DNA of 64,000 nt from Elmis aenea (Eukaryota > Arthropoda > Insecta > Coleoptera > Elmidae): NCBI GenBank assembly GCA_947652605.1, contig OX393577.1, positions 4,526,868 through 4,590,867 on the forward strand. The letters run 5' to 3'. Below, piece after piece: positions 1 to 11,289 of this stretch; within the stretch, counting starts at the first letter, position 1, and each line of letters opens with the position of its first letter. A program made the translations under genes and the position numbers. Under the pieces are notes generated by a model. That model searched no databases and was not told where the DNA came from. It worked only from the letters and a program-made list of their open reading frames with translations.

Positions 1-148
1 AATTTCCGACGAAACCGGAATTGAAATAATAGTGTACATGTGTTCATATAACCCAGTATTTACACATATCATCTGTATAAAAGTTTATTTATGAAAAATT
101 AAAACTAAAGTAAAAAAGGGGGTGTACCAGAACTCAGTTACAAGCGGT
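1..148 (-). mobile_element. CAGGGTG-type element, truncated by window edge
   Basis: The reverse complement matches 46614-46795 along its length: both share the GGTACACCCCC block, the CTTTAGTTTT block, GATATGTG and the TTTCGCCGGAAAT-like end. The visible end is flanked by TA at 149-150. The terminus here reads CCGCTTG rather than CCGGGTG, so it has mutated. No coding capacity is visible. Confidence 0.65.
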
Positions 149-150
149 AT

Positions 151-690
151 ATGCCTATACAGTAGGTGCAAATAGCCAATTATTCGTACCTACTGTAGGT
201 GCAAATAGCCAATTATTCGTACCTACTCTATGTGCAAATAGCCAATTATTCGTACCTACTGTATGTGCAAGTAGCCAATTATTCGTATCTACCTACAGTA
301 GGTGCAAATAGCCAGTTATTCGTACCTACTGTAGGTGCAAATAGCCAATTATTCGTACCTACTGTAGGTGCAAGTAGCCAATTATTCGTATCAACCTACA
401 GTAGGTGCAAATAGCCAGTTATTCGTACCTACTGTAGGTGCAAATAGCCAATTATTCGTACCTACTGTAGGTGCAAGTAGCCAATTATTCGTATCAACCT
501 ACAGTAGGTGCAAATAGCCAGTTATTCGTACCTACTGTAGGTGCAAATAGCCAATTATTCGTACCTACTGTAGGTGCAAGTAGCCAATTATTCGTATCAA
601 CCTACAGTAGGTGCAAATAGCCAATTATTCGTACCTACTGTAGGTGCAAATAGCCAATTATTCGTACCTACTGTATGTGCAAATAGCCAC
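151..690. repeat. Higher-order minisatellite, 33/33/37-bp units in a 103-bp block
   Basis: About 16 units of a 33-bp sequence containing GGTGCAAATAGCCAATTATT. From 301 the array is organised as three unit types in order: one with CCAGTT, one with CCAATT, and a 37-bp one with CAAGTAG and an inverted ACCTACAGTA joint. This block starts at 301, 404, 507 and 610, an exact 103-bp period. The open frame through it (199-414) exists only because the repeat lacks stops in that frame and is not a gene. Confidence 0.95.
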
Positions 691-1055
691 AACCAAAAAA
701 TATTACTTACTCATATTTTGTAACAAATATTTATATTCAGTTATACGTTAAAACACGCACACAGCTGATTCAAAACGTAATGTAATGTAAAATCCAAAAT
801 TTAAAATCTGTCTTTGTTTTTGCCATCCAATGTAACATACCTATTCGAATATTTGCAACAAAATTGCGAATATAATTTTATTGCTGAAAAGAGCGAGTTA
901 TGTATTTAAATCCAGTTCATTTAATAATTGTTTAAGCTAGCAACCGTATATTTCTAGATTTTGATTATCCGTGTTGCCCTATGTTCACATAATCTTATAT
1001 AATCAGCACTCTGCTGTTCTACTAAGCTTTTTTTGATTAACTAAAAACTACAGTA

Positions 1056-1245
1056 TAGTCCATTCGGCCAGTGATGAGGTCTATCGGATTAACTGACTAA
1101 TGCATAAATTTAAGTACGTAAGCGGTATGTTTGTGTTTGTGTGCTTAGAAATCGATGACACAGAAAAAGACAGAATGCATGTATGTATTTAGTTGACGCC
1201 TTACTGCCCTAATCCTTTAGACCTCATCACTGGCCGAATGGACTA
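1056..1245. mobile_element. Small TIR element (MITE) with 28-bp perfect inverted ends
   Basis: The left end TAGTCCATTCGGCCAGTGAT and the following eight bases are repeated exactly in reverse complement at 1218-1245. The element is 190 bp long and flanked by TA on both sides (1054-1055, 1246-1247). It has no open frame. The TA flank suggests Tc1/mariner-type mobilisation. Confidence 0.8.
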
Positions 1246-1552
1246 TATATGTTTATCGCCTTAAAGAATTCGGTGTGTGGGCGGGCATTTGTCCAAGTCC
1301 GGCCCTTAGTGTACTAGATTAAAATTAAACCACCAATTCTCACGTATATTGGGTTTTATTAATAATTGTAATCACAGTTTGGTATTATGTAGATAAGATT
1401 ACATGGATGGCGAGTGTAGGTAAGATATGCATATCGCATTGTTCACCTTTGTCAACAAAAAATATTGGTTTTTACTTTCAAAAGTGCATACTTTAATCAG
1501 ATAAATAACATGTTGTGTATATGATATCCTAAAATGAATACCATATTCTTAA

Positions 1553-2463
1553 CCCTTAGTTACTCGCGCCAAATTATTCGAACTTTTTCCCGCGCGGTGT
1601 ACTTTGTACACCACCCTAAATTTAGCTTGTTTTTAAACAAAAACGCTATTTTTTTTTGCTGACGGTAATTTACGTCAAACATTAAAAATAAGTATAGTTT
1701 TTACGAATAAGTTAAACATTTTAAAAATATATAGGAACATACTATCAACGAACAAAAAAAAAACAGAACGAAAAACAAAATTTATTTTAAAAGCCCTCTA
1801 ATCTTCTTCTGATTTGATGGCTCTATTTTTTCCAAAGAAAAACTCTACATCAGCACTATCATCCCCATCACTCTAACTAGAAATCTCATTTTTACGGTCA
1901 CTGCCTTCCAGTTCTGACGTACTGTCATGGTCACTTTGAGTAATTACTATCTGTTCAAGGTCATCTTCCTTATCGCCTAGAATTTCCTCATCTGAACTGC
2001 CAGCCTCCAAGAAGGCCCTAATTTCCTCCTCCGTTAAGCATTGGGGATTTTTATGTGAATATAGGACGTAAAATCATAAAAATTAAAAAAAAAATATAAA
2101 CAAATAAAAAAAATATATTTAGCGTAACTAGAAGCGAGAACACACTTGCGCATGGCAAAAATACCCATACATAACACCATTGCACAATAAAACAAACGTT
2201 TTTGTATAAAAGATTGAATATTTACATAATTTACAAAATTTCCCGCGCGGTGTATTCTAGGCACCAACGTGACAACGCATTAAAATTTGTGTAAAAACGC
2301 AAAGGTCAGTCGGGCGTTTTGGCGTATGACTGATCCATTACATTCCGGATATGTTAGACATAGGTTAGGTGAGGGCCTGGTGCCACCAAAAAAATCGTAC
2401 GTTTGATGGAGGCAAAAAATTTGGCGCTGGTGTACAAAATACACCAGCGCGAGTAATTAAGGG
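1553..2463 (-). mobile_element. piggyBac-type deletion derivative
   Basis: Flanked by TTAA on both sides (1549-1552, 2464-2467). The ends CCCTTAGTTACTCGCGC and CCCTTAATTACTCGCGC are inverted, with one mismatch. A second GCGCGGTGTA motif is repeated inside both ends. The 911-bp element keeps only the 5' part of a transposase (see 1790-2070) and so must be non-autonomous. Confidence 0.85.
1790..2070 (-). pseudogene. piggyBac transposase N-terminal acidic region, remnant
   Basis: The minus strand reads SHKNPQCLTEEEIRAFLEAG, then an acidic stretch (SSDEEILGDKEDD), one in-frame TAG, and SDGDDSADVEFFFG. A leading LTEEEI-type helix followed by an acid-rich tail is typical of the N-terminus of piggyBac transposases. 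The catalytic DDD domain and the cysteine-rich C-terminus are absent. Supported by its position inside TTAA-flanked piggyBac ends. Confidence 0.7.
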
Positions 2464-2466
2464 TTA

Positions 2467-2831
2467 AGGTGCATTTAAATCAGAGCGAACACAACCGAAC
2501 GAACGAACGAACGGGTTTTTAGGTATTCGTTCGTTCTGTCGTACTCTGCGCAATGCAATGTGAACGAACATTCGCATTCGTTGATGATCCGCGCTAGTGT
2601 GAAAACCTGAAAATAAACCATGTCGGATAGAGAATTCGCTAGCTACAAAATGCACCATGCAAATCGAGCACGAACTTCCTTTGATGATACGCTTGTTTAC
2701 CGACACGCGACGGAACCTGTGCGAACGCGAACGAATTCGTTCGCTCGCCTTCGCTTCGCCATGCAAATTGCGCGAGCTTGACCGAACGAATTCGTTCGTT
2801 CGCTTCTGTTCGCTCTGATTTAAATGCACCT
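2467..2831. mobile_element. Harbinger-like MITE, copy 1 (365 bp)
   Basis: Inverted ends AGGTGCATTTAAATCAGAGC, continuing as GAACG repeats, with TTA on each side (2464-2466, 2832-2834). The 3-bp TTA duplication fits PIF/Harbinger. It is near-identical in sequence and equal in length to the copy at 3827. Arginine-rich open frames on the minus strand arise from the repeated GAACGAACG/GCGAACG ends and are not genes. Confidence 0.85.
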
Positions 2832-3826
2832 TTATAGGTAATAAAACTTTCTTTTAAAAACTGCAAATATTTTACAAATACAGCTAACAAATACAAAATA
2901 TATTTAAAATTAAATTTTTATCCAAAGATTAAGACGCAACATATCCTCTTATCGCTTTTTGAGCAAAAAATTGGTTTAAATTATGTTCGTTTTAATCTTT
3001 AAAAAAGAAATCTTTAAAAGACGACACAAATGTAGCAGACACATAAAACTAGCTGGAGACCCTATCTATTAAGTGTGATGAAATTATTATATATTATTAT
3101 AACAAAAAATCATTACATGAATTTTAAACACGAAAGTAATTGCTCTCGTAAATTAAAAGTATTTCGCTTAGGACTCTTTTATTTTTAAAAATATGCCCAG
3201 AATCCACTCCAGTTTATATTTGCTAATCGTGTTTCTTAAATAATTTATGTGCCTTAATTGTGTTATTCTGAATTGTTAATTTTAAAAATGGAAATGTGGT
3301 TTGCAATATGCATTTTATTTAGTTTAATTTAAATTTTGCTGTTCTGAGTGTACTTAAAATGTACTTAAAATTGTCACGTTTTAAATTAAACTTGATTTAT
3401 TAAATACATTGCATCTTGTCGCTCATTATTCTGCGAAAATATGAAAAAAATTAAAAAACACTAAAGTATTTTAGTTATTCTAAAGATATATCAGTTTTTT
3501 TAAACTGTTGTACTTTTTCGTTCAAGGTTTCTTACAAATTTGTTTATAATGTAAAGTCAGTATAATCTAAAGGTAGTCGATATTTCTTAAAAAAAATTTG
3601 TAGTCTTAAATTTATAGAAATTTATTTTTATAGTCGAAAGTTTAAACTCTATAAACTATTGCTTGTTACCGAGTCGAATCGTTTTGAGAGATAAACTGTC
3701 TTTTTGAGCAGGTTTTTGTTGCCAATACGTTTTTATTACGATTTGGGATTACTTGTCCCAGATAACATTTCCAGCATGGAGATCTGGCTTATCATAAAAG
3801 ATATACATACAGGCTTGCTCTAGTTA

Positions 3827-4191
3827 AGGTGCATTTAAATCAGAGCGAACAGAACCGAACGAACGAACGAAGGGGTTTTTAGGTATTCGTTCGTTCGGTC
3901 GTTCTCTGCGCAATGCAATGTGAACGAACATTCGCATTCGTCGATGATCCGCGCTAGTGTGAAAAATAAACCATGTCGGATAGAGTATAGAGAATTCGCT
4001 AGCTACAAAATGCACCATGCAAATCGAGCACGAACTTCCTTTGATGATTCGCTTGTTTACCGACACGCGACGGAACCTGTGCGAACGCGAACGAATTCGT
4101 TCGCTCGCCTTCGCTTCGCCATGCAAATTGCGCGAGCTTGACCGAACGAATTCGTTCGTTCGCTTCTGTTCGCTCTGATTTAAATGCACCT
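3827..4191. mobile_element. Harbinger-like MITE, copy 2 (365 bp), nested in another repeat
   Basis: Same ends and the same length as copy 1, with TTA on both sides (3824-3826, 4192-4194). It interrupts a repeat also found uninterrupted at 47828: ACATTTCCAGCATGG..ATCT lies on its left (3765 onward) and GATGAATTATTCCCA on its right (4195). That empty-site comparison confirms the TTA duplication. Confidence 0.88.
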
Positions 4192-4194
4192 TTA

Positions 4195-6354
4195 GATGAA
4201 TTATTCCCAGGTACACAATGCATTGGTACATTTTTGTTAGTAGTGGCGCAATTTTTTTTTCATTATTTCGCACATGATTAAACTCGTAAATATACATAGG
4301 TACATGCATCAACGTATAACGCAAATTTAATTAGGTAAGAAGGGCTGATAACCCCGTAACCCGTGATCGAATTTAAATTCCACGTGCGTATATTTTATAA
4401 AATACTTCTAGCAAGGATTTATTTGTATACGTAGTGTCACAGCAACTCTTTTAATAGCATTTTTGGGCCGTTTTACCAAATATGTAGTCTAAAAAAATAC
4501 TTAAAATTCTTTGAATTGGTTGCCTATTGTCAACTTTGTGGATTTTAGTCTTTCCGTATGGCAGAAACCAGAAATTGGGCTCACCGGGCGGAGTTCCGGT
4601 GTAGTTACCTGTGATATATCATGGACTATTAGTAAGTTAAAAATGCAGCGCAGACTTGAACCTATTTCATTGTCATGATTCTAAGTAAGTAGAGCCAAGC
4701 GAAGTATGAACGGGCGTGATTTTGGCGACCTTAACTTTGTTATATAAATTAATCGAGTGTGGTGGAAAATACAGCGATTCAGTGAACAGAGTAATTGATA
4801 TTTTGTGTTTTAATTTGTGGAAAGGTGTGAACGAAAAACATCTTCAGGGTGATAGTGAATGTAACTTAAAAACATAGCTACTAGGCACTGTTGCGTTTGT
4901 AAGTAACTTTTTAAGAGCAATTTTTCATATTAATAATGTAGTATATAAGCGGTACTGTTTACTATATTATTGTACAGCAAAGTTTTTAATTTATTCGGTA
5001 ATGCCATTAAGTATTCATATGCACATCCACAACGAGTGATATATTCCATTCTTTTGTACGTGCTCTGAGTAGTAAATTATTGACTTAAATTTCATGTGGT
5101 TTCTACAGGCATTAGTTATTGTTTGGGAAACAAAAGTAAGCCAATTTTATTGTCACATTCCAAATGCACAGTCAACATAAATTTCCCCTAAATAGCGGTG
5201 CAAACAGTACTTTAACGTCTGTTGTTATGTCTAAGCAGTCAAATATTAAGTTTGCTAAGACTACAAGGATGGAATGAACAGTTCTCGGCCTAAAACAAAA
5301 ATATATACAATCAACAATTAAACGTGATTATTTTTGTCAAAATATTAAAATAACAGAATGACAGTTTGTTTTATCAGTTATATTCTTAATGATATAAGCG
5401 CATAAGCCTACTACTAAACACAAAATAAAATATGAAAAATTACCAAATTTTTGCTATAATGTAAGGAAAATGAATAAATCGACCCCACATGATAATATTG
5501 GAATGGGGAAAAAATCCTCTTTCTCGTGATGCCAAAGTCAACTATGGGTTCAATTAAAAAAAAATACAACCTTATGTCACAACTCGAATTTGGAATTTTG
5601 TTTGAAAAATTGTCTATGCCACTGCATTCTTGTCAAAAAAGTAGAACGTCAAAATTATTTTTGTTTATTTTCATAAACAAGCGAGATATAGTCATAAAAC
5701 GAAAAGTCGAAAAAAGACGATAACCAATTTTAATTTTCACCATTAACTTTTTCTCGAAAAAAGAGATGATAGTTACCGAGATTCCCTATAAAAACATCGA
5801 AATTTGCCCACCCTGTACCTAAAAATCTCTATTGACTGTTATTGTGCATATTTGTCAATCTGGGCTCTATTAATTGACTAAAAAAAGTTGTTGCTAGTAG
5901 TACTTTGTACTTTTATAATTAACTGCTATTAATACTTATAAAATTTCATTTAGAAACAAATGCTCTTGTTTAACGACAACTACGCAAAATGTTTCACAAG
6001 TATGTTTTTGTTAATGATCAATTACTGTATCGGAATAGCTGTGGCAAGTTTATATGAAATAATAACAAAGTATGATACTTTTAATTGTAGTGTTAACACC
6101 GCTATTGTACGTAAGATCGCTAACAATGGAAGTTTATTTTAATCTTAAACACATCGATTTGTAATTAATGAGTCAACTCTAAAACATACATGATTCAACC
6201 ATCCCTTCTAAAAATTTATAAATTGGACGCAATTTAAATAGGAAACATTAAAGATAGTTTTTATTTTATTAGATTGGTTGAATATACACAAAAAAGTCCG
6301 AAATCAATTCTGATTTATTATTTAATAACACTTTTTTGAGACCGCAAATTTTAG
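4195..6354. other. Non-coding, mostly unrecognised
   Basis: The first ~40 bases continue the repeat interrupted by the 3827 MITE. A CAGGGTG-type end in reverse orientation (CACCCTG followed by TA) lies at 5809-5817. I recognise no gene; the short open frames at 5526-5723 and 5960-6142 look like chance in AT-rich sequence. Confidence 0.5.
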
Positions 6355-6368
6355 ATAAATCTAAATTA

Positions 6369-7269
6369 TACACATATGTAGAGAGAGCTTTTTTTTAAGG
6401 GTCGTTTAGGCGCACAGCTCCGTGGTTTTCTTCCACTCTTTTCTATTTTTGACTCTGGTCTTCCAATCTCCTATACCCTTTTCTTTAAGGTCTGATAGCA
6501 CTGCTTCTCTCCACCGTCTTCTCGGTCGACATTTCTTCTTCTTGTAATTTGGTGTTTTCCAGGCTATTATTTTGGTGTTCTTCCATCTGCCATTCTTTCG
6601 AGATGACCCAGCCACTGTAATCTTTTCGTTTTTATTACTAAGTCCCTGCTGGTCCCTTATTCCCCTGTTTGTTCTTCTCTCATACCCTTGTTCTGTTTTC
6701 CTTCCTCCCAACACTCTTCTAAGTATTTTCCTCTCCCATCTCTGCAAACTTTCATGTGTTGTCTTATTAAGTATCCAAGCTTCGCAGGCATATAGTGCTG
6801 TTCGTCGCAATTCTGTTTTGTAAAAGCGGAATTTAGCATCTCTCGATAGCTGTATTGCTCTTAGTAGTTGGTTCAAGGCTCTCACACATTTATTTGCTTT
6901 TGTTAATCTCGCCTCTATTTCTTTTTGTTCCTTAGAGTTTTTCGTTATTCTGGCACCCAGATAGACAAATTCATCCACTTCTTCGAGCCTCATTTTTCTC
7001 AATGTCGTAGTTCTTATATATAGGATTGCATCGTGCTGACTTTCTCCAATAGACATAACTTTACATTCCTTCTGGTTTAATTGCAACCCCATCTTAAATG
7101 CCTTCTCCACCAATAAGTTTGTCGCGTGTTCTAATTCCTTTATATTTCTGGCTATAATAGCGATGTCGTCTGCATATCCTACTGTTTGATGGCTCTTGTA
7201 CATTTTATCTCCTCCCCGGTTCAGACGGCTGCTTCTTATTATCTTTTCTAGTGCTATGTTGAATAGTAA
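6369..7269 (-). mobile_element. 5'-truncated non-LTR retrotransposon with target duplications
   Basis: Bounded by the 14-bp direct repeat ATAAATCTAAATTA at 6355-6368 and 7270-7283, the hallmark of a target-primed LINE insertion. The minus strand carries the 3' half of a reverse transcriptase ORF and a short 3' tail. Truncation at the 5' side begins in the RT text FNIALEKIIR. Confidence 0.88.
6406..7262 (-). pseudogene. LINE reverse transcriptase, C-terminal half (RTE/CFDP2-like type)
   Basis: Reads FNIALEKIIRSSRLNR, then VGYADDIAIIARN with the RT active-site YADD, then EFVYLGARIT (RT motif E region), LYACEAW, the ERKILRR step and a basic tail RPRRRWREAVLSDLKEKG. This order is typical of the C-terminal half of an insect LINE ORF2. 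Near 6570-6640 the conserved GHLERMADGRTPK text sits in a different frame from the surrounding ORF, so the long open frame hides a pair of frameshifts. The endonuclease and the RT N-terminus are missing, so this copy is dead. Confidence 0.88.
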
Positions 7270-7363
7270 ATAAATCTAAATTAACCAAGTATATCTCAAC
7301 GTATTGATGAGAGAAACATACATTTCAGAAATATTATCTCATGAACACAATAACAATTATTAC

Positions 7364-7490
7364 ATTCTTGAGGCTTTCGCGGCCGTTATCCATAATACAA
7401 TCTTCGTTCCCGGGTTTGAAACCGCGTCTTCTATATTTAGAAGTAGTTGACGTTTCGACCATTGTGTCTTGGTCTTTTTCAAAACGACTA
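7364..7490 (-). repeat. Penelope-like fragment, copy 1
   Basis: Shares ATTCTTGAGGCTTTCGCGGC and about 120 following bases with 30252-30378. The family bears TCTTCTATATTTAGAAG (a short hairpin) and, on the minus strand, GACC-loop-GGTC followed by GAAACGTC. Such hammerhead-like cores are known in Penelope-like retroelements. The assignment is inferential; no reverse transcriptase or GIY-YIG text is present. Confidence 0.45.
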
Positions 7491-9395
7491 ATTTGTGAGG
7501 GATGTTGCTGGGTTTATATATCCAGCTTGTGGAGGCAATTATTACAATGAATTTTTGTAATATGATTTAAGAAAACAAAGTTGATCTATGCTTCAAGAAA
7601 ACAAAGTTGATCTATGCTTCGGTCACTTGGTCATATTCCTGATTTGTTAACAGAAAGTCTTCCCGCATAAAAACCTTTCTCAGTTTCTATTGATGTAGGT
7701 GGAATTGTTTTAGAGCATTTTGCCGAAAAGAGACATCGTTTTTATCAATAGAATTATAATTTTAAGCTACACATTTTTGCTTCGCATTACCGGAGTACAA
7801 AAGAACGGTAAACGTATTTTGATAATATAAACTTTGTCATGTAGACCAGGCTTCTAGACGCAAAGTATGGGTGTACATAATTTGTTATTCCAAAGCAGAA
7901 AAACTATTTTTAACTAAGAATAAAGGTTTTTTTCATAATTTTTGATATTGATGAAATTATCATACTTCAATAATTTTAATACAAAATCAACGAATATAAT
8001 AGATTTTAAGTATTTCCTGGAAAATATAAAATACTAGGTTAAAATGGACCGGAATCGCAATAGAGAAACCCTACTTAGTACTTACGACAGATGAAATAGA
8101 TTCTGCATTTAAAATTGTGCGTAAACGTTATGTAAATTAACTTATTATTGCCATTTAAAATCGCTTTGTACGTCAAAGTAAAAAATATTGACGTCAACAT
8201 TTCTTATGTAATTATCACTACTGAAGTCTGGAATGATGCAGAAAACTGAAAACGAATTTTTTAAAGTTGAACAGTAACCTTAATTTTTTGAAAACGTATA
8301 AATTTAAATAAAAGACGTTGCCCATAATATGGGTTTATCTGGTTTACTACTTTTATAACCAAGCTCTGCTGGAATGTTTTATTCTAGAAAGTATCTAGAA
8401 ATTGCATACTGGCTCGAAGCAAGTGTTTGCAACATTTTTGGATCAATCGTTCGAGTCTATCATTAAGGAAACTTGAATTTAATCGATTATACTGTTAACT
8501 TTTATAGGCAGTCTAGTTGCATTCTAAAATCAAGCCGTTGTGTTGCCTACAAAAGTATTTGAAAAGTTAATATTAAGGTAGCAATGTTTCGTTATAATTA
8601 ATTGCAAATGGGGAAATATAAACTTCTGAATGCAGTGGTTATGGTTCTCAGTATTTAATGAATCAAAAGTTTAAAACTTTGTTCCAGTTTCAACAACAGA
8701 GAGCTTGTTGTTACTACTAACTTTTAGAGGCGAATTATCCATACGCTATTCAATAATGAGGGCTTTTAAAATCTTCAGTTAAATTTAAATAGAAAAATTC
8801 AAGTTATTCTAACGACTTTTGTGCATTGAGGAATTTTGCGTAGAATGAATATGTATGAATTCAGTCTACTGCATAATTATTTATTGGTACTTTATTTGTA
8901 TTTAGGTTTGTTCCAACAAGCGATTTAAAACCAATCCATGCACCAGTGTATGAACTGGTTTATTCGCATGCGTGAACTTCGTACTAATAAATGTATTGGC
9001 CAGTATTAGCCGTTGTTGGAGCGCTTTTACGACTGGCCTAACTGTAAATGACATTTGTGTCTATTGGGTTCATAGAAATGTGCGCATCGCCAGGGTGAAT
9101 TTCTACTACTCTTATAAAAACTCTTGATGGCGTTTAACAATCCTTCTCTCACTTTTTGTGCTTTTATCATGAATTCACTTTACGATTAACTATCTGCCTT
9201 CTTGTATAAATTTGTATTATTTAATATCAACGATTTTGGTTTAAACTTTTTTAAGGGACAAAGTATTATAGTGAGAGGTGTAAGTATTTTTGTAACTGAA
9301 TTGTTTGATATTGGTTTATTAGTTAATATTGAAACGAATACCTTAGTTATGGTTCTTGGTTTATCGCAAATATCAGAATAATTATGTACTGCATA
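7491..9395. other. Non-coding, unrecognised
   Basis: AT-rich. A 22-base direct repeat (CAAGAAAACAAAGTTGATCT and two more bases) occurs twice in a row at about 7568-7620. No gene or mobile element recognised. Confidence 0.4.
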
Positions 9396-9403
9396 CTTTA
9401 GCG

Positions 9404-9637
9404 CAGTGGTGCCCAATCTTTAACTGGGCTCGGGCCAATTTAGAATTTAAAAATTTTAGGCGAGCCACATATAATATATTTTGATTTTAATATTTTAATT
9501 TTAAACGTTTTAATGGACAAACAATAAAAATTTGTAATATGTTAAAAAAAATGAGGCATATCAAAAGTTGTCGCGAGCCACATCAAAAGGTGTCGCGAGC
9601 AACACGTTGCTCGCCAGCGACGGGTTGGGCACCACTG
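9404..9637. mobile_element. hAT MITE with perfect 8-bp target duplication
   Basis: Ends CAGTGGTGCCCAA and TTGGGCACCACTG are perfect inverted repeats of hAT type. The 8-bp duplication CTTTAGCG is exact on both sides (9396-9403, 9638-9645). Inside, GTCGCGAGC repeats occur near the right end and a GGCGAGCCACA block near the left. It is 234 bp with no open frame. Confidence 0.95.
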
Positions 9638-9645
9638 CTTTAGCG

Positions 9646-11280
9646 TAATAGATAATTAATTATAGTCGAAGAGAAAAATGTAATTGAACATATTAAATCA
9701 AATAAGAAACAATAATCTGCAGGTGCTTATCTAAGTTGCGTACCATTTTACTTTTTATATTTTTAGTTCTAGTGTAGAAGCAGTAATAGTAATTATATAT
9801 TGCTTTATTTCAGCATATCGTTTATGTTAATATATGTTTACCTTTAGGGTATCAGCAATTTGCATTAGAAAACGCTTATGCGTTGCAAATTATTTATCAG
9901 GTGTAATAAAATCTAATTAGGAAATACGTGCAACCTACTTAACGATTAGTATATAATTTTTGTTGTTGTGTCAAAGCAGTGCCAAATTTTTAAAACTTCC
10001 GTTTGGAGATAAAAAATGTATTTAGTATGAATCAATTTATAAGTTAAAGGTTTTATACGTCATTAGTCTGTTCCAGAAATACCCATACAGGGTGGTCCAC
10101 TTTTTTGTAGCAGGACTTTACCGGTAGATACAAAAACTTATTTTGAAGCGAATATTTCATCTCAACATTTTGGTTTAAATATATCTATATTTAAACCAAA
10201 TTTGTTACTCCAAATTACTTCATCCGTCAGCCATCACATCATTTTCCTATTACTTCAGTGGGCGCTCGGCTTAAGAATTGCACAATTGCCACCAACAACA
10301 CAAAACATCTCTCAAAAGACAAAAATCGTTACCTAATTTCTTCCAATAAGGACCCTACCTATAATTTTGTAGGCGCCTTGTCTAGAATTAGGAGTAACAT
10401 GCAATATTTATTGCAAAAACTGTTCAATTGTCACAAAATAGTAATTTCTTATTGATTACATAAATGAAACAAATGAAGTAAACCGATTATTTTTTGTCGC
10501 CGTGCGCTCGCTCGGTCGAGCTCCAAAAATCACCACCATTAAAAAATTATTTGAACTTTAAATTTTCACTCCATTAACTGCAATTATGGCGTGTTAAATA
10601 AACCGTTCAACGGCAGTTAAATGAAAATAAATGGCTTGTATGTAATAAGGGTTGGTTAGGTCGGTCGTCAAAATCTGTCGCTTTTCTTTTTATTGTTTTT
10701 ATTTACTGGTTTTAAAATGGCTGTTTAAGTGCTATGCAGGCACAACCAACGGTACTCACACATTCTTCCACTCAGAGAGGCAGTGTATTACATGAAAGGC
10801 ACTTCTGTGATATACCGAGGCCGTTCGGTTCGTGCATAGGATGCACCTCGTTAAACTTCTGTGAACTATAAGTCACCGACCCGTATCATTGACAAACTAA
10901 ACATAAATAGTCGATTATTAATACTGAAAAATCACATAACTTCATATACTTTACCATAAGAATTTCATCTAATGTACATATTATACGAAGTGCCAATAAA
11001 AACGAATTACAGAACAACTTCTAAGCCCGGTTGTACAAGAGAGTGTTCAAAGTTAACGAAGGATAGGATTACGCGTCGTTTCCATAGTAACAATGATGGT
11101 GTTGTCTAGGTACACAATTTTAATCCATCATTAGCATTAAAAGCAACTTTGTGCAGGCAAGCATTATTAGATCAAATGTTGGAAACCCCACTAGTAACCG
11201 TTTAGCATTTATTAGTAAGTTACATTTTACGTATATGGTTTACACAGGGAATAACAACGAAGGCAATTTTTAACTTTTAA
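9646..11280. other. Non-coding with one CAGGGTG terminus
   Basis: A CAGGGTGGTCC end flanked by TA begins at 10088, and a short hairpin (TTTGGTTTAAATATA..TATTTAAACCAAA) follows at 10171-10200. A block near 11020 (AAGCCCGGTTGTACAAGAGA) looks like a MITE end but I cannot find its partner. No gene seen. Confidence 0.4.
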
Positions 11281-11289
11281 AATATTTTT

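Noticed and set aside
199..414. 71-codon open frame of repeated YSYLLYVQIAN / LFVPTVGANSQ text
   Set aside because: It is the 33-bp minisatellite read in a stop-free frame.
2034..2267. 77-codon minus-strand frame
   Set aside because: Lies inside the piggyBac derivative in a different frame from the transposase remnant.
2464..2896. Arginine-rich minus-strand open frames of 85-121 codons
   Set aside because: They lie in the Harbinger-like MITE; the arginine and serine content comes from its GAACGAACG ends. The same applies to 3824-4324 and 3920-4141.
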